Assembly: GCF_019711515.1 (NCBI RefSeq)
Contig: NZ_JAIGNO010000004.1
Location: forward strand, 248,001-312,000
Origin: Qipengyuania qiaonensis
GTDB lineage: Bacteria > Pseudomonadota > Alphaproteobacteria > Sphingomonadales > Sphingomonadaceae
Length of the DNA: 64,000 nt
Direction of reading: 5' to 3'
The notes below the pieces were generated by a model. That model saw nothing but the letters and a program-made list of their open reading frames with translations. It did no database searches and was not told where the DNA came from. The translations under genes and the position numbers were made by a program. Shown piece by piece: positions 38,439 to 53,149 of this stretch. The number at the start of each line of letters is the position of its first letter. Position 1 is the stretch's first letter.

Positions 38439-39848
38439 TCAGATGTGGATCGGCTTGCCCTGGACTGCCATCGCGGCTTCCTTGATGGCTTCCGAATGCG
38501 TCGGATGGGCGTGGCAGGTATAGGCGATATCCTCGCTAGTCGCGCCGAATTCCATCGCCTGCGCTGCCTGTGCGATCATCGTGCCGGCGACGCTGGCGAT
38601 GCACCACACACCCAGAACCTGGTCCGTTTCGGCATCGGCGACGACCTTCACGAAGCCGTCGGGTTCGTGATTGGTCTTGGCGCGGCTATTGGCCATCATC
38701 GGGAACTTGCCGGTCTTGACCCTGGCCTTGTCGCCCAGCTTCTCGATCGCGTCCTCGGTGGTGAGGCCGACGCCAGCGATTTCGGGCCAGGTATAGACGA
38801 CGCCGGGGATGACATCGTGGTTCACGATGCCGGTTTGCCCGGCGATGTTCTCGGCACAGGCGATGCCTTCGTCCTCCGCCTTGTGCGCCAACATGGGGCC
38901 GGGGATCACGTCGCCGATGGCCCATACGCCGTCGACCTTGGTGCGGAAGTCATGGTCGGTTTCGATCTGGCCCCGCTTGTTGAGTTCGAGGCCGATGTTT
39001 TCGAGGCCCAGGCCGTCGGTGTTCGGACGGCGACCGATCGAAACGAGCACACAATCGGCATCGAGCGTTTCGCTGTCACCGCCTGCGGCAGGTTCGAGCG
39101 TCAACGTGGCCTTCTTGCCCTTGACCGTGCAGCCGGTGACCTTGGTCGACAGGCGCAGTTCCATGCCCTGCTTCTTGAAGATCTTGGCCGCTTCCTTGCG
39201 GATTTCGCCATCCATGCCGGGCAGCAACTGATCGAGGAATTCGACCACGATCACTTCGGCCCCGAGCCGCCGCCAGACCGAACCGAGTTCGAGCCCGATC
39301 ACGCCGCCGCCGATGACGACCATTTTCTTGGGCACGGACTTCAGTTCGAGCGCGCCGGTGGAATCGACCACCACCTGCTTGTCGTTATCGACCTCGATCC
39401 CGGGCAGCGGTGTAACCGACGAGCCGGTTGCGATGATGATGTTCTTGGCCGTGACCGTCTCGTCGCCGACCTTCACGGTATGCGCATCCTGGAAAGTGGC
39501 GTGGCCCTGTTTCCAGTCGATCTTGTTCTTCTTGAACAGGAAGGCAACGCCCTTGGTCAGGCCATCGACCGCGTCGAGGCGCTGGGCGTGCATCTTGTCG
39601 AGGTTCAGCTTGGGCTTAACCTCGATGCCCATCTCTTCCATCGCGCCATTGGCGGCTGCGTCGTAGAACTCGCTCGCATGGAGCATCGCCTTCGACGGAA
39701 TGCAGCCTACGTTGAGGCATGTCCCGCCCAGCGTCGCGTGGCTTTCGGCACAGGCGGTCTTGAGCCCGAGCTGCGCAGCGCGGATTGCGGCGACATAGCC
39801 GCCCGGGCCAGCGCCGATAACGAGGACGTCGTAGTCGTATTCAGCCAT
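38439..39848 (-). CDS. lpd: Dihydrolipoyl dehydrogenase (E3)
   Basis: 469-residue FAD enzyme that reoxidises lipoyl groups of 2-oxoacid dehydrogenases with NAD. FAD-binding VLVIGAGPGGYVAA, redox-active GGTCLNVGCIPSK, NAD-binding VIGGGVIGLELGSVW and the C-terminal HAHPTHSE His-Glu pair are all intact. It is part of the block with odhA and odhB, from which it is separated by a GIY-YIG gene and a 269-bp gap with a hairpin repeat. Confidence 0.97.
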   Translation of the reverse strand: MAEYDYDVLVIGAGPGGYVAAIRAAQLGLKTACAESHATLGGTCLNVGCIPSKAMLHASEFYDAAANGAMEEMGIEVKPKLNLDKMHAQRLDAVDGLTKGVAFLFKKNKIDWKQGHATFQDAHTVKVGDETVTAKNIIIATGSSVTPLPGIEVDNDKQVVVDSTGALELKSVPKKMVVIGGGVIGLELGSVWRRLGAEVIVVEFLDQLLPGMDGEIRKEAAKIFKKQGMELRLSTKVTGCTVKGKKATLTLEPAAGGDSETLDADCVLVSIGRRPNTDGLGLENIGLELNKRGQIETDHDFRTKVDGVWAIGDVIPGPMLAHKAEDEGIACAENIAGQTGIVNHDVIPGVVYTWPEIAGVGLTTEDAIEKLGDKARVKTGKFPMMANSRAKTNHEPDGFVKVVADAETDQVLGVWCIASVAGTMIAQAAQAMEFGATSEDIAYTCHAHPTHSEAIKEAAMAVQGKPIHI

Positions 39849-40050
39849 GTTTCGTCTCTGTTGTCTTTCGTTTCATCGCAGACATGGACCGCGTGTTACA
39901 CAGTCCAAGGGAAAAAAAGATGCCCGCTCCGCAGGCGCGGATCCGGGCGGTCGTGGGGAGGGAGGGCGCGGTGGTCATGCCGGGCCTATGGCACATCCGG
40001 GGCCGTGTAGGACAGCGCTTCGCACTCGGACTCCATTCCAACACCCGTGA

Positions 40051-40070
40051 GTTCCTGCGAAAGCAGGAAC
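40051..40070. repeat. Perfect palindrome with GAAA loop
   Basis: GTTCCTGCGAAAGCAGGAAC is a perfect eight-base-pair hairpin with a GAAA tetraloop, between lpd and the GIY-YIG gene. A partly matching CCCGCTTTCGCAGGAG follows near 40101. It looks like a dispersed intergenic repeat. It lies in the 269-bp gap 39849-40117, which holds nothing else supportable. Confidence 0.7.
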
Positions 40071-40117
40071 CCACTCAGCGCAACGACGGCCGCATCGGCT
40101 CCCGCTTTCGCAGGAGT

Positions 40118-40408
40118 TCACCGGTTGATGTCGTGCCACAGATCGCGCCATCCGGGATTGTCCTTTTCGATCAGTTCGATCTTCCAGGCTCGCTTCCATT
40201 TCTTCATTTGCCATTCGCGCTCGCGCGCATCGTGCAGGTTTTCGAAATGCTCGCACCACACCAGGTGCTTGCAGCCGTACTTCTTCGTGAACCCTTCGAC
40301 CGCCCCGACCCGGTGCTGCCAAATACGGGTGGGCAGATCGCTCGTAACACCGAGATACAGCGTGCCGTTCCGCTTGCTGGCAACGATGTAGAGCCATCCG
40401 TCCTTCAC
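40118..40408 (-). CDS. GIY-YIG domain protein
   Basis: 96 residues, a single GIY-YIG nuclease domain: the motif appears as WLYIVASKRNGTLYLGVTSD with the conserved Arg of RIWQHR and the Glu of AREREWQMKKWKR. Members of this small family (YhbQ-like) are of uncertain function; some are nucleases. It lies between odhB (11 bp upstream) and lpd in the TCA block, which is otherwise metabolic; the family is frequently found as lone genes near repeats. Confidence 0.88.
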   Translation of the reverse strand: MKDGWLYIVASKRNGTLYLGVTSDLPTRIWQHRVGAVEGFTKKYGCKHLVWCEHFENLHDAREREWQMKKWKRAWKIELIEKDNPGWRDLWHDINR

Positions 40409-40419
40409 GCATTACGGGT

Positions 40420-41655
40420 TCACAAATCGATCAGCATCCGGGTCGGATCCTCGATCGCATCCTTGATGATCTTCAGCGCCGTCACCGCCTCGCGACCGTC
40501 GATCAGGCGGTGGTCGTAGGACAGGGCGATATACATCATCGGGCGGATGACGATCTCGCCATTCACCACGACCGGGCGGTCTTCGATACGGTGCAGACCG
40601 AGAACCGCGCTCTGCGGCGGGTTGATGATCGGGGTGCTCATCAGCGAGCCGAACACACCGCCGTTCGAGATGGTGAAGGTGCCGCCCTTCATGTCGTCCA
40701 TCGTCAGCGTGCCGTCCTTGGCGCGCTTGCCGAAATCGGCGATATCCTTTTCGATCCGCGCAAAGCCCTTGTCCTGCGCATCGCGAATGACCGGCACGAC
40801 GAGGCCGTTGGGCGCCGACACCGCGATCGAGATATCGACATAATCGTGATAGACGATCTCATCGCCTTCGATATAGGCGTTGACCGCGGGCACGTCCTTC
40901 AACGCCAGGCACGCTGCCTTGGCGAAGAAGCCCATGAAGCCGAGCTTGATGTCGTGCTTCTTGGCGAACAGATCCTTGTATTTCTCGCGCGCTTCGATGA
41001 CCGCCGACATGTCGCAATCGTTGAAGGTCGTCAGCAGCGCGGCATTGTCCTGCGCATCCTTGAGCCGCTTGGCGATGGTCTGGCGCATCCGCGTCATCTT
41101 GACGCGTTCCTCGCGGCGTTCGCCGCCGGTGGACGCGGGTGCGGAAGAGGCTGCGGGAGCAGATGCTCCGCCACCGGACTTTTTCGCTTCGGCAGCGGCG
41201 ATCACGTCTTCCTTCGTCAGGCGGCCATCCTTGCCCGTGCCCTTGATGGTCGACGGATCGACCCCGTGTTCCAGCACGGCGCGGCGCACGGCCGGCGACA
41301 GCGTCTGCGCGGCATCGCCGCCGGTGGCTGCCTTGGCCTGGGCGGGTACGGCCTTCTCCGCATTCGTATCGGGAGCTTCGGCCTTGGGAGCATCGCCGGA
41401 GGATTTTGCCGGAGCTGCGCCTTCCTCGATCACCGCGATCACCGCATTGACTTCGACCGTGTCGCCAACGCCGACCTTGAATTCCTTGATCGTGCCCGCG
41501 ACGGGCGAGGGAGCCTCGACCGCGACCTTGTCGGTTTCGAGGCTGACGATGGGCTCGTCCACCGCGACCGCATCGCCAACATTCTTCAGCAATTCGCCGA
41601 CAGTCGCTTCGGTGACCGATTCACCCAGCGTGGGAACTTTGACTTCGGTGGCCAT
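40420..41655 (-). CDS. odhB: Dihydrolipoyllysine succinyltransferase (E2 of 2-oxoglutarate dehydrogenase)
   Basis: 411 residues. Lipoyl domain with [12 protein letters not shown] (lipoylated Lys), a Pro/Ala-rich linker, the peripheral-subunit-binding domain ([32 protein letters not shown] region) and the catalytic domain ending [13 protein letters not shown] with the active His. It passes succinyl to CoA in the TCA cycle. The ATG at 41655 is chosen because the lipoyl domain starts there ([13 protein letters not shown]); a longer upstream frame overlaps odhA. Seventeen bases after odhA. Confidence 0.97.
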   Translation of the reverse strand: MATEVKVPTLGESVTEATVGELLKNVGDAVAVDEPIVSLETDKVAVEAPSPVAGTIKEFKVGVGDTVEVNAVIAVIEEGAAPAKSSGDAPKAEAPDTNAEKAVPAQAKAATGGDAAQTLSPAVRRAVLEHGVDPSTIKGTGKDGRLTKEDVIAAAEAKKSGGGASAPAASSAPASTGGERREERVKMTRMRQTIAKRLKDAQDNAALLTTFNDCDMSAVIEAREKYKDLFAKKHDIKLGFMGFFAKAACLALKDVPAVNAYIEGDEIVYHDYVDISIAVSAPNGLVVPVIRDAQDKGFARIEKDIADFGKRAKDGTLTMDDMKGGTFTISNGGVFGSLMSTPIINPPQSAVLGLHRIEDRPVVVNGEIVIRPMMYIALSYDHRLIDGREAVTALKIIKDAIEDPTRMLIDL

Positions 41656-41672
41656 ATTCTCGCTTTCCGGAA

Positions 41673-44504
41673 TTACTTGCAGTCGCTGCGGACATTGGGC
41701 GCGTGACCGTTCAGGCCGAGCGCGATATTGACGAGGGCTTCCTGCTGCACCTGGTGGCGGCTGGCGTAACCCGTGGCGGGCGAAGCCGCGACTTCGCGGC
41801 CGGCATAGCAAGGGCGCATGCCCTTCTTGCCAGCAGCTTCCGCCGCCTCTTCGATCAAGCGGTCGACGAAGAACCAGGCGCCGTTGTTCTTCGGTTCTTC
41901 CTGGCACCAGACGATCTGTTCGAGGTTTTTCATGCGCTCGATCCGCACAGCCAACGGCTCCCCGGGGAAGGGATAGAGCTGTTCGATACGGACGATCGAC
42001 ACATCGTCCAGCTCCGCTTCATCCCGCCGCTGCATCAGATCGTAGGCGACCTTGCCGCTGCACAGCACAAGGCGCTTCACCTTGTCGTCGGGAATGTCTT
42101 TCATGTCGGATTTGATCCGCATGAAGTGATTGTCGCCCTGGAATTCCGCTGCATCCGACTTGGCCAGCGGATGCCGCAACAGGCTCTTCGGCGTCATGAT
42201 GATCAGGGGCTTGCGGAAATTGCGCAGCATCTGCCGGCGCAGCACATGGAAATAGTTCGCCGGCGAGGTGATGTTGCAGACCTGGATATTGTCGTTCGCG
42301 CATAGCTGCAGGAAGCGTTCCAGGCGGGCAGAGCTATGCTCCGGACCCTGGCCTTCGTAGCCATGCGGGAGCAGCAGAACCAGACCGTTGGCGCGCAGCC
42401 ACTTGGCTTCACCGGCGGCGATGAACTGGTCGATCATGATCTGCGCACCGTTGGCGAAATCGCCGAACTGCGCTTCCCACATCACCAGACTTTTCGGGTC
42501 GGCCATCGCGAAACCGTATTCGAAGCCAAGCACGCCGTATTCGGACAGCGGACTGTCATAGACTTCGAAACTGCCATGCGGCAGCGTCGTCAGCGGAATA
42601 TATTTGTGCTCGTCCTTCTGGTCGACCCACACTGCGTGACGCTGGCTGAACGTGCCGCGGCCCGAATCCTGGCCCGACAGGCGCACACCGAAACCTTCGG
42701 TCACCAGACTGCCGAAGGCGAGAGCCTCCGCCGTGGCCCAGTCGAACCCGGTGCCGCTGGAGAACATCTCGTCCTTGGCGGTCAGCACGCGGCCCAATGT
42801 CTTGTGGATTGTGAGATCGTCGGGAACGGTAGTCAGCGTCCGACCGAGGCTGTCGAACAGCTTCTTCTCGATCGCAGTCTCCACATTGCGGCGCGCCGTT
42901 TCGGGATCGGCCGGCTTGTTCATGCCCGCCCAACGACCGCCGAACCAGTCGGCCTGATCGGGCTTGTAATCCTTGGCGGCGGCGAACTCCCGCTCGAGAT
43001 GGTCGGTGAACTCTGCGCAGAGCCCGTCGGCGTAGCCTTTTTCGATCACGCCTTCGGCCTCGAGGCGCTTGGCGTAGATCGTGCTCACCTTGGGATGCTG
43101 GCGAATTTCGTCATACATCAGCGGCTGGGTGAACTTGGGCTCGTCGCCCTCATTGTGGCCGAAGCGGCGATAGCACCACATGTCGATCACGATGTCGCGG
43201 CCGAAGACCTGGCGGTATTCGATCGCCAGCTTGCAGGCGAAGGTCACCGCTTCCGGATCGTCGCCATTGACGTGGAGGATCGGCGCCTGGACACCCTTCG
43301 CGACGTCCGAAGGGTAGGGTGACGATCTGGCAAATTGCGGGCTGGTCGTAAAACCGATCTGGTTATTGATAACGAAATGCAGGCACCCGCCGGTATTGTA
43401 GCCGCGCACGCCGGAGAAGCCGAGGCACTCCCACACGATGCCCTGGCCGGCAAAGGCGGCATCGCCGTGCAGGAGGACTGGCAGGACCTGTTCGTGCTGC
43501 TTCAGATCGTCGCGGATCGCCTGCTGCGCGCGGCTTTTGCCGAGCACGACCGGATTCACCGCCTCGAGATGGCTCGGATTGGGGACGAGCGACATGTGGA
43601 CGTTGATCCCGTCGAATTCGCGGTCGGTACTGGTGCCGAGGTGATATTTCACATCGCCCGAACCGCCGACATCGTCGGGATTGGCGCTGCCGCCCGAGAA
43701 TTCGTGGAAGATGACCTTGTACGGTTTGCCCATCACATTCGCGAGGACATTGAGGCGGCCCCGGTGGGCCATGCCGTAGATGATCTCGCGCACGCCGAGC
43801 TGGCCGCCATATTTGATCACCGCCTCGAGCGCCGGGATCATGGATTCGCCGCCGTCGAGGCCGAAGCGCTTGGTACCGACATATTTCTTGCCGAGGAACG
43901 CCTCGTACTGCTCGCCGCGGATCACCGAGGCGAGAATGGCGCGCTTGCCCTCGTCGGTGAACTGGATCGTATCCTCGGGCGTCTCGAACTTGTCCTGGAG
44001 GAAGCGCCGTTCCTCCGTGTCCGAGATGTGCATGTATTCGAGGCCGACATTGCCGCAATAGGTTTCGCGCAGCACGCGGTAGAGTTCGCCCACGGTGACC
44101 CATTCGAAGCCGAACACGCCGCCGACATAGACTTCGCGCTCTTCCTGACCGTCGAAACCGTGCCGTTCGAGCAGGAGATCTTCGGGAACGTCGCGATGCG
44201 ACAGGCCAAGCGGATCGAGATTTGCCGCAAGATGGCCGCGCACGCGGTACAGGCGCACGAGCAGCATGGCGCGGATGGAATCGTCCGCTGCCTGCTCGAT
44301 CGCCTTGGGATCGAGCGCCTTGCCCGTTTTTTTGGCCGCCTGTGCAACGGCCAGGCGCATCTGCGTCGGGTCGAGCGCGGCGGTCAGGTCCGCGGCGCTA
44401 TCGACCACTTCGGCCAGCCAGTTGGGGTTGCCCCAGCTAGGGCCCTGCTGCGGGCCTTCCTGATCGCCCAGTTCGGGCAGGAAATCGTGGCTTTCGTTGC
44501 CCAT
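41673..44504 (-). CDS. odhA: 2-oxoglutarate dehydrogenase E1
   Basis: 943 residues, thiamine-diphosphate enzyme that decarboxylates 2-oxoglutarate. [18 protein letters not shown] and [14 protein letters not shown] mark the ThDP half; the C-terminal half has [16 protein letters not shown]-terminal [11 protein letters not shown] is chosen as start with AAGGTG upstream. The upstream neighbour is sucD (99-bp gap) and the downstream neighbour is odhB. Confidence 0.97.
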   Translation of the reverse strand: MGNESHDFLPELGDQEGPQQGPSWGNPNWLAEVVDSAADLTAALDPTQMRLAVAQAAKKTGKALDPKAIEQAADDSIRAMLLVRLYRVRGHLAANLDPLGLSHRDVPEDLLLERHGFDGQEEREVYVGGVFGFEWVTVGELYRVLRETYCGNVGLEYMHISDTEERRFLQDKFETPEDTIQFTDEGKRAILASVIRGEQYEAFLGKKYVGTKRFGLDGGESMIPALEAVIKYGGQLGVREIIYGMAHRGRLNVLANVMGKPYKVIFHEFSGGSANPDDVGGSGDVKYHLGTSTDREFDGINVHMSLVPNPSHLEAVNPVVLGKSRAQQAIRDDLKQHEQVLPVLLHGDAAFAGQGIVWECLGFSGVRGYNTGGCLHFVINNQIGFTTSPQFARSSPYPSDVAKGVQAPILHVNGDDPEAVTFACKLAIEYRQVFGRDIVIDMWCYRRFGHNEGDEPKFTQPLMYDEIRQHPKVSTIYAKRLEAEGVIEKGYADGLCAEFTDHLEREFAAAKDYKPDQADWFGGRWAGMNKPADPETARRNVETAIEKKLFDSLGRTLTTVPDDLTIHKTLGRVLTAKDEMFSSGTGFDWATAEALAFGSLVTEGFGVRLSGQDSGRGTFSQRHAVWVDQKDEHKYIPLTTLPHGSFEVYDSPLSEYGVLGFEYGFAMADPKSLVMWEAQFGDFANGAQIMIDQFIAAGEAKWLRANGLVLLLPHGYEGQGPEHSSARLERFLQLCANDNIQVCNITSPANYFHVLRRQMLRNFRKPLIIMTPKSLLRHPLAKSDAAEFQGDNHFMRIKSDMKDIPDDKVKRLVLCSGKVAYDLMQRRDEAELDDVSIVRIEQLYPFPGEPLAVRIERMKNLEQIVWCQEEPKNNGAWFFVDRLIEEAAEAAGKKGMRPCYAGREVAASPATGYASRHQVQQEALVNIALGLNGHAPNVRSDCK

Positions 44505-44603
44505 CCGGGTCACCTTATTGCGCCGACGCAATGTCGGCTCCTAAAATGGCAATGCCTCAGCGGCGCGGACGGTCCCGTAGGGAAAGGCCGCCCGCGCTGT
44601 GCA

Positions 44604-45494
44604 TCAGACCAATTCCTTCAGCAGCGTGTCGAGCGTGGTGCCGAGTTCGCTGGGCGAGGGCGACACGCGAATGCCCGCCTTTTCCATCGCTGCGATCTTC
44701 TCTTCCGCGCCGCCCTGGCCGCCCGAAACGATGGCGCCCGCATGGCCCATGCGGCGGCCCGGAGGCGCGGTGCGACCGGCGATGAAGCCGACCATCGGCT
44801 TGCTCACGCCCTTCTTCGCCATATGGGCGATGAATTCGGCGGCTTCTTCTTCCGCGCTGCCGCCGATTTCGCCGATCATGATGATCGACTTGGTCTCGTC
44901 GTCCTTCAGGAAGAGTTCGAGCACGTCGATGAAGTTCGTGCCGTTGACCGGATCGCCGCCGATACCGACCGCGGTGGTCTGCCCGAGGCCGACCATGGTG
45001 GTCTGGTGCACGGCTTCATAGGTCAGCGTGCCCGAGCGCGAAACCACGCCGACGCTGCCCTTCTTGAAGATGCTGCCGGGCATGATGCCGATCTTGCATT
45101 CGCCGGGGGTCAGGACGCCAGGACAGTTCGGGCCGATCAGGCGCGACTTCGAACCCTGCAGCGCGCGCTTCACGCGCACCATGTCCAGCACGGGAATGCC
45201 TTCGGTAATCGCGACGATCAGTTCGACCTCGGCATCGATGGCTTCGAGGATCGAATCCGCAGCGAAGGGCGGCGGGACATAGATGCACGAAGCGGTCGCG
45301 CCGGTCGCGGCCTTGGCTTCGGCAACGGTGTTGTAGACCGGCAGGTCGATATGCGTCGTGCCGCCCTTTCCGGGGGTGACGCCCGCAACCATCTGCGTGC
45401 CGTAGGCAAGCGCCTGCTGCGTGTGGAAGGTACCGGTGTCGCCGGTCATCCCCTGGGTGATGACCTTGGTGTTCTTGTCGACGAGGATGGACAT
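44604..45494 (-). CDS. sucD: Succinyl-CoA ligase alpha subunit
   Basis: 296 residues. CoA-binding N-terminal domain ([31 protein letters not shown]) and the phosphohistidine region MGHAGAIV near the C terminus are intact. Works with the beta subunit SucC, which is not in the window although the two are neighbours in most genomes. The start touches the stop of the preceding unknown gene with no gap. A 99-bp gap to odhA follows. Confidence 0.97.
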   Translation of the reverse strand: MSILVDKNTKVITQGMTGDTGTFHTQQALAYGTQMVAGVTPGKGGTTHIDLPVYNTVAEAKAATGATASCIYVPPPFAADSILEAIDAEVELIVAITEGIPVLDMVRVKRALQGSKSRLIGPNCPGVLTPGECKIGIMPGSIFKKGSVGVVSRSGTLTYEAVHQTTMVGLGQTTAVGIGGDPVNGTNFIDVLELFLKDDETKSIIMIGEIGGSAEEEAAEFIAHMAKKGVSKPMVGFIAGRTAPPGRRMGHAGAIVSGGQGGAEEKIAAMEKAGIRVSPSPSELGTTLDTLLKELV

Positions 45495-49175
<3,681 letters not shown>

Positions 49176-49241
49176 TTCACCACGGCACTATGCGCCGACT
49201 GTCGTATATTGGTTAACGAGGCCGTACAGTTTTCCCCGCAA

Positions 49242-49595
49242 CTACTTGAAAATGCGGCCCGTCAGCAGGGAGCGGAGGGCGATCTCTTCCGCGCAGCGCT
49301 TTGCCAGCCGGCGGTCGAGAGTGCGGCATATGCCGAACCACCATTCATAGGTTTGGATGTCGCCCGTCGAATGGGCCTGTTCGGCCTGTCGCCAGGCGAC
49401 TTTTGCCGCGCCCAGGCCGTGTTCGGCGAAGTGCTTCAACGCCGCGTGCATCGTTCGATCGGCGTTGCCAGCTTCGGCGCGGACCTGCGCCGAATCGCCA
49501 TTGTCGTTCGCAGCGCGAGCGAGCGCTTTTTTCGCCAGCGCCCGGGCGATCGGCGAATGTGCGGTGGAACGGGCGGCGGCAAAATGGACGGGCAT
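49242..49595 (-). CDS. Hypothetical protein, small soluble
   Basis: 117 residues, mostly alpha-helical, Ala/Arg-rich, with ANDNGDSAQ near residue 30 and a conserved-looking TYEWWFGICRTLDRRLAKR near the C terminus. No signal peptide and no family I can name. It precedes the GGDEF-EAL gene on the same strand with a 66-bp gap. Confidence 0.6.
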   Translation of the reverse strand: MPVHFAAARSTAHSPIARALAKKALARAANDNGDSAQVRAEAGNADRTMHAALKHFAEHGLGAAKVAWRQAEQAHSTGDIQTYEWWFGICRTLDRRLAKRCAEEIALRSLLTGRIFK

Positions 49596-49714
49596 GCCTC
49601 AATCCTCTCGGGGCTGGGTTGTCAGGGGCATGCTGAAGCATTCGCGCTAAACTTCTGTTCCGCAGCATGGTTGTGGAGTCGTAAAGTTTTGCACCCGAGG
49701 TCCGGCCGGAAGGC

Positions 49715-50830
49715 TCAGTCCTTGCCCGGCTCCTTTATCCACCGGCCGGAATTGGCGTATTCATCCCTGACCCTGCCCGATTGCGGGAGCTTGTCCTTGG
49801 CGGCCGCAGGCGCGGGCGCCGCCGCGCCGACGGGTGCGTCGGGCGCTGCGGTGATGCCGATCGCCGCATTCGATGGCGGGGCGGGTTGTACCGGGCCGGG
49901 CACTTCGGCCTCCGCGCGGCGCACGTTCGGCGCGGCGAGAGGTTCGCTGCCTGCATAATTGTCGGTAAATGCGCCGGGTGTCCCTGCTCCGCCTTTCCAG
50001 CGATAGAAACGGTGTGCGCCGACCGCACCGATAAAGTCGAGGCTCGCCGCCCAATAGGGGTTCACGTAATTGGTGTGATAATGCGTCGCGAGCCCGATGG
50101 GCCGATAGACCTCGCCCGCCAACGCCCCCAAGGCGACCGATTGGGCGACCGCCCAGCCCCTGCGCGAAGGCGTCCGCGCGAGAGATCCGTCGCAGGTGAA
50201 GCTGAACTGGCATCCGGTCTTGCGTTCCGAACCCTGGAACACCACCCCGCAAATGCTGGCCGGATAGGCCGGGTGGGCGACCCGATTCAGGACGACCTGC
50301 GCCACGGCCTGCTGGCCGGACAGGCTTTCGCTGGCCGCTTCGTAATAGACCGCCATCGACAGGCATTGCAGCGCACGCGCCTTGTCGAGACCGTTGCCCG
50401 CCTGCCGGAACGCCTGGGCAGCCGCCCCGGCGCCGTGGCTTTCGGCGAACTCCACCGTTTCCAGCGTGCCTTCGCTTCGGCGCAGATCGGTCAGATCGGT
50501 GGCAAGGCGCGGTGCATCCTCGAGATAATAGAACGCGGAACCGGGGAAGCTTTCGCCGGCCGTCTCGAACGGCATGGGTTCGAGGGCAAGGCGTTCCTCG
50601 CCGATACCCATAGCTATTCTGAGGTCGGGCCATTGCCCCTGTGCAGCGACTGTCGGCACGGCGATCGTGGCCGCGAGGATCGCCCCGCGTCGCGCGATCT
50701 GCTGGCGGTTGCGACGGCGCGCGTCGCGACGCTCGGCGTCACGGCTGCCGGCGCGCGGCGGCGCACCGTGCGATGCACGCGGCGTTCTGCCGACCATGGC
50801 TTCGAACTCGTTCAACCTGCGTCCTTCCAT
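49715..50830 (-). CDS. Cell-wall hydrolase (SleB-type, Hydrolase_2)
   Basis: 371 residues from MEGRRLNEFEAMVGR. A membrane anchor or signal helix follows (GAILAATIAVPTVAAQGQ), then the catalytic domain: LSMAVYYEAASESLSGQQAVAQVVLNRV carries the conserved Glu and CQFSFTCDGS the conserved Cys pair of SleB-like hydrolases. Pro/Ala-rich C-terminal tail. It would cut peptidoglycan in the periplasm. The start is uncertain: a GTG at 50914 would add 28 residues. Confidence 0.82.
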   Translation of the reverse strand: MEGRRLNEFEAMVGRTPRASHGAPPRAGSRDAERRDARRRNRQQIARRGAILAATIAVPTVAAQGQWPDLRIAMGIGEERLALEPMPFETAGESFPGSAFYYLEDAPRLATDLTDLRRSEGTLETVEFAESHGAGAAAQAFRQAGNGLDKARALQCLSMAVYYEAASESLSGQQAVAQVVLNRVAHPAYPASICGVVFQGSERKTGCQFSFTCDGSLARTPSRRGWAVAQSVALGALAGEVYRPIGLATHYHTNYVNPYWAASLDFIGAVGAHRFYRWKGGAGTPGAFTDNYAGSEPLAAPNVRRAEAEVPGPVQPAPPSNAAIGITAAPDAPVGAAAPAPAAAKDKLPQSGRVRDEYANSGRWIKEPGKD

Positions 50831-50979
50831 TTGCCGACCATAGCCGAACCCCGCGCGATCCGACAGGCATGCGCGAATCGCATCCCGCGGCGGGACGTGA
50901 AGCGCACCCCTCACTACTACCGCAAAACTTAACGAAGCTGCGTCTTGTGCAATACAACATTGCGCGGTAATCGGCGCCG

Positions 50980-51142
50980 CGTGTCACGGGTTGGCCTGTT
51001 CGCGCAGGCCCGAAGAGGGAAGAGGGTGCAAACCCCTCGCTGCCCCCGCAACTGTGACCGGGGAGGTCCGCTCCACAAGCCACTGCGCAAGCGGGAAGGC
51101 GGGGCAAGGGCCGGCGATCCGGGAGCCAGGAGACCTGCCTGT
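50980..51142 (+). promoter_or_regulatory. Cobalamin (B12) riboswitch upstream of btuB
   Basis: Carries GCTGCCCCCGCAACTGTGA (51039-51057) and the B12 box GCCAGGAGACCTGCC (51125-51139) after the GAGGGAAGAGGGTGC segment. It should shut off the B12 uptake operon when cobalamin is bound. It lies in the 417-bp gap 50831-51247. Confidence 0.95.
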
Positions 51143-51247
51143 GACCGTCGTTCGGCTGCGGGGCGGGGTGCACCGGTGGCAAACGTGGATGGAGCATTCA
51201 CGCTCCCTCCCGTCATGGGCGGCATTTCGTTCATGACAGGAGGTTAC

Positions 51248-53149
51248 GTGTACAAATATCTGTTTCTGATTACGGTTTCGTCCATTCCGGGCGCGGCCTA
51301 TGCGCAGAGCGCGAGCGAGCAGGCGCTCGAAGAGATCATCGCGGCGCAGGACGAGGACACCGAGGTCGCCGATCGGCTGGCCACGGCGCCGGGGCATCAT
51401 GGTTACCAGCCGACCGACGCCGTCATAACGGTGACCGCGAACGGCCTTGGTACCGATCTGCGCAATACCGGCCAGTCGGTTACGGTCATCGGCCGCGAGG
51501 AAATCGAGAGCATTCAGGGCGCCGATCCGGCGCGCGCACTGTCACGCGTTCCCGGTCTGTCGCTATCGCGCAGCGGCGGCGTGGGCACGGTGACGAGCGT
51601 GAATGTCCGCGGTGCCAATCCGGATCAGCTTCTGGTGCTGGTCGACGGCGTGCGCGTGGCCGACCAGGCCAGCCCGTCGGGCGGGTTCGATTTCGGCAAT
51701 CTCCTGCTGGGCACGGCGGGCAAGATCGACGTTCTGCGCGGCTCGAACAGCACCATCTGGGGCTCCGAAGCCGTGGGCGGCGTGCTCGACGTGTCGACCC
51801 GTACCGAACGCGGCCTGATCGCTAGCGTCGAATACGGTGCCCGCGATACGCTGTTCGCCAGCGCCGCCGCCGGGGCGGGCAATGACGATGCCTTCATCGG
51901 CCTGACGGGGTCTTGGTACGACACTGACGGTTTCTCGGCTGCCGCAGCAGGCACCGAAGCCGACGGTTCGCAGCAATTCGCGCTCGGCACCAGCGCCTTC
52001 GTCAACCTGACGCCTACTCTCGAACTCTTCGCGCACGGCAATTTCACCGAAGGCGATGTCGATATCGACAGCTTCCTGTTGATCGACAACGAAGATACGC
52101 AGAAGACCACGCGCTATTGGGGCGATGTCGGTCTCGCCTATTACGGCAACGACCTCACGCTGCGCGCTGCCTATAGCCTGTCGGATACGGAACGCAGCAA
52201 TCGCGACGGTACGGGCGTGGAGACCTTCGCCAGCGACGGTCGATCCGAGCGGATTTCGCTGCGCGGCGAGTATCGCCTGCTCGGCGGGCTGTCGCTGGCT
52301 TTCGGTGGCGACCACGAATGGACCGAATTCGAAACCAGTTTCGATACCGCTGCCGAAACCGAGATCAGCGGCGCCTATGCCCAGCTTGGCTGGGTCATGG
52401 GCCGGCTGGCTGCACATGCCGGCGCGCGCGTGGACGATCACGAACAGTTCGGCACTCAGGTCAGTTTCGGTGGCGACGTAAGCTATGGCATCGTCGGTGA
52501 CTGGCGCGTGCGCGCCAGCGTGGGCGAAGGCTTCAAGGCGCCGACCCTGTTCCAGCTGCTGTCCTTTTTCGGGAATACCGACCTAGAGCCCGAAGAAAGC
52601 ACCAGCTTCGATCTCGGCGTGGAAAAGGGTCAGCGCGGTTCCGGACTGCATCTGGCTCTCACGGGATTTCGCCGCGACAGCGACAATCTGATCGGCTTCG
52701 GCGTAACCGCAGAACGGCCGTCGGGTGTCTATCTCAACACCGATGAAGCGCGCGCACAGGGCATCGAGGCAGAGGCCGGCTTCGACCTCGCGCGTGGCCT
52801 GCGTCTCTCGGGCATCTACTCCTATGTCGATGCCGAGGATCGCACGACCGGCCTCGATCTCGCCCGGCGACCCAACCATTTCGGCACGGTCTATGCCGAC
52901 TGGGTGAGCGATTTCGGCCTCGGCCTCGGTGCCGATCTGCGCATCGTCGGCCCGAGCTGGGACAATGCCACGAACACCACGCGCCTGGAAGGATACGAGC
53001 TGTTCGATGTTCGCGCATCTTTCGGCGTGGGGAAGAATCTGGAGCTGTTCGGCCGGGTCGAAAACGTGTTCGACGCCGATTACCAGACGGTCGCGGGCTA
53101 CGGCACCGCCGGGCGCAGCGTGTTCGGCGGGATCCGGGCGAAGATGTGA
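51248..53149 (+). CDS. btuB: TonB-dependent cobalamin receptor
   Basis: 633 residues. GTG start at 51248 with AGGAGGTTAC directly upstream gives a signal peptide ending AAYAQ. TonB-box and plug follow (TDAVITVTANG...VNVRGANPDQLLVLVDGVRV), then a 22-strand barrel ending in a GIRAKM terminus. It imports B12 through the outer membrane. It sits under a B12 riboswitch and overlaps btuF by four bases. Substrate assignment rests on the riboswitch and operon rather than on unique residues. Confidence 0.94.
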   Translation: MYKYLFLITVSSIPGAAYAQSASEQALEEIIAAQDEDTEVADRLATAPGHHGYQPTDAVITVTANGLGTDLRNTGQSVTVIGREEIESIQGADPARALSRVPGLSLSRSGGVGTVTSVNVRGANPDQLLVLVDGVRVADQASPSGGFDFGNLLLGTAGKIDVLRGSNSTIWGSEAVGGVLDVSTRTERGLIASVEYGARDTLFASAAAGAGNDDAFIGLTGSWYDTDGFSAAAAGTEADGSQQFALGTSAFVNLTPTLELFAHGNFTEGDVDIDSFLLIDNEDTQKTTRYWGDVGLAYYGNDLTLRAAYSLSDTERSNRDGTGVETFASDGRSERISLRGEYRLLGGLSLAFGGDHEWTEFETSFDTAAETEISGAYAQLGWVMGRLAAHAGARVDDHEQFGTQVSFGGDVSYGIVGDWRVRASVGEGFKAPTLFQLLSFFGNTDLEPEESTSFDLGVEKGQRGSGLHLALTGFRRDSDNLIGFGVTAERPSGVYLNTDEARAQGIEAEAGFDLARGLRLSGIYSYVDAEDRTTGLDLARRPNHFGTVYADWVSDFGLGLGADLRIVGPSWDNATNTTRLEGYELFDVRASFGVGKNLELFGRVENVFDADYQTVAGYGTAGRSVFGGIRAKM

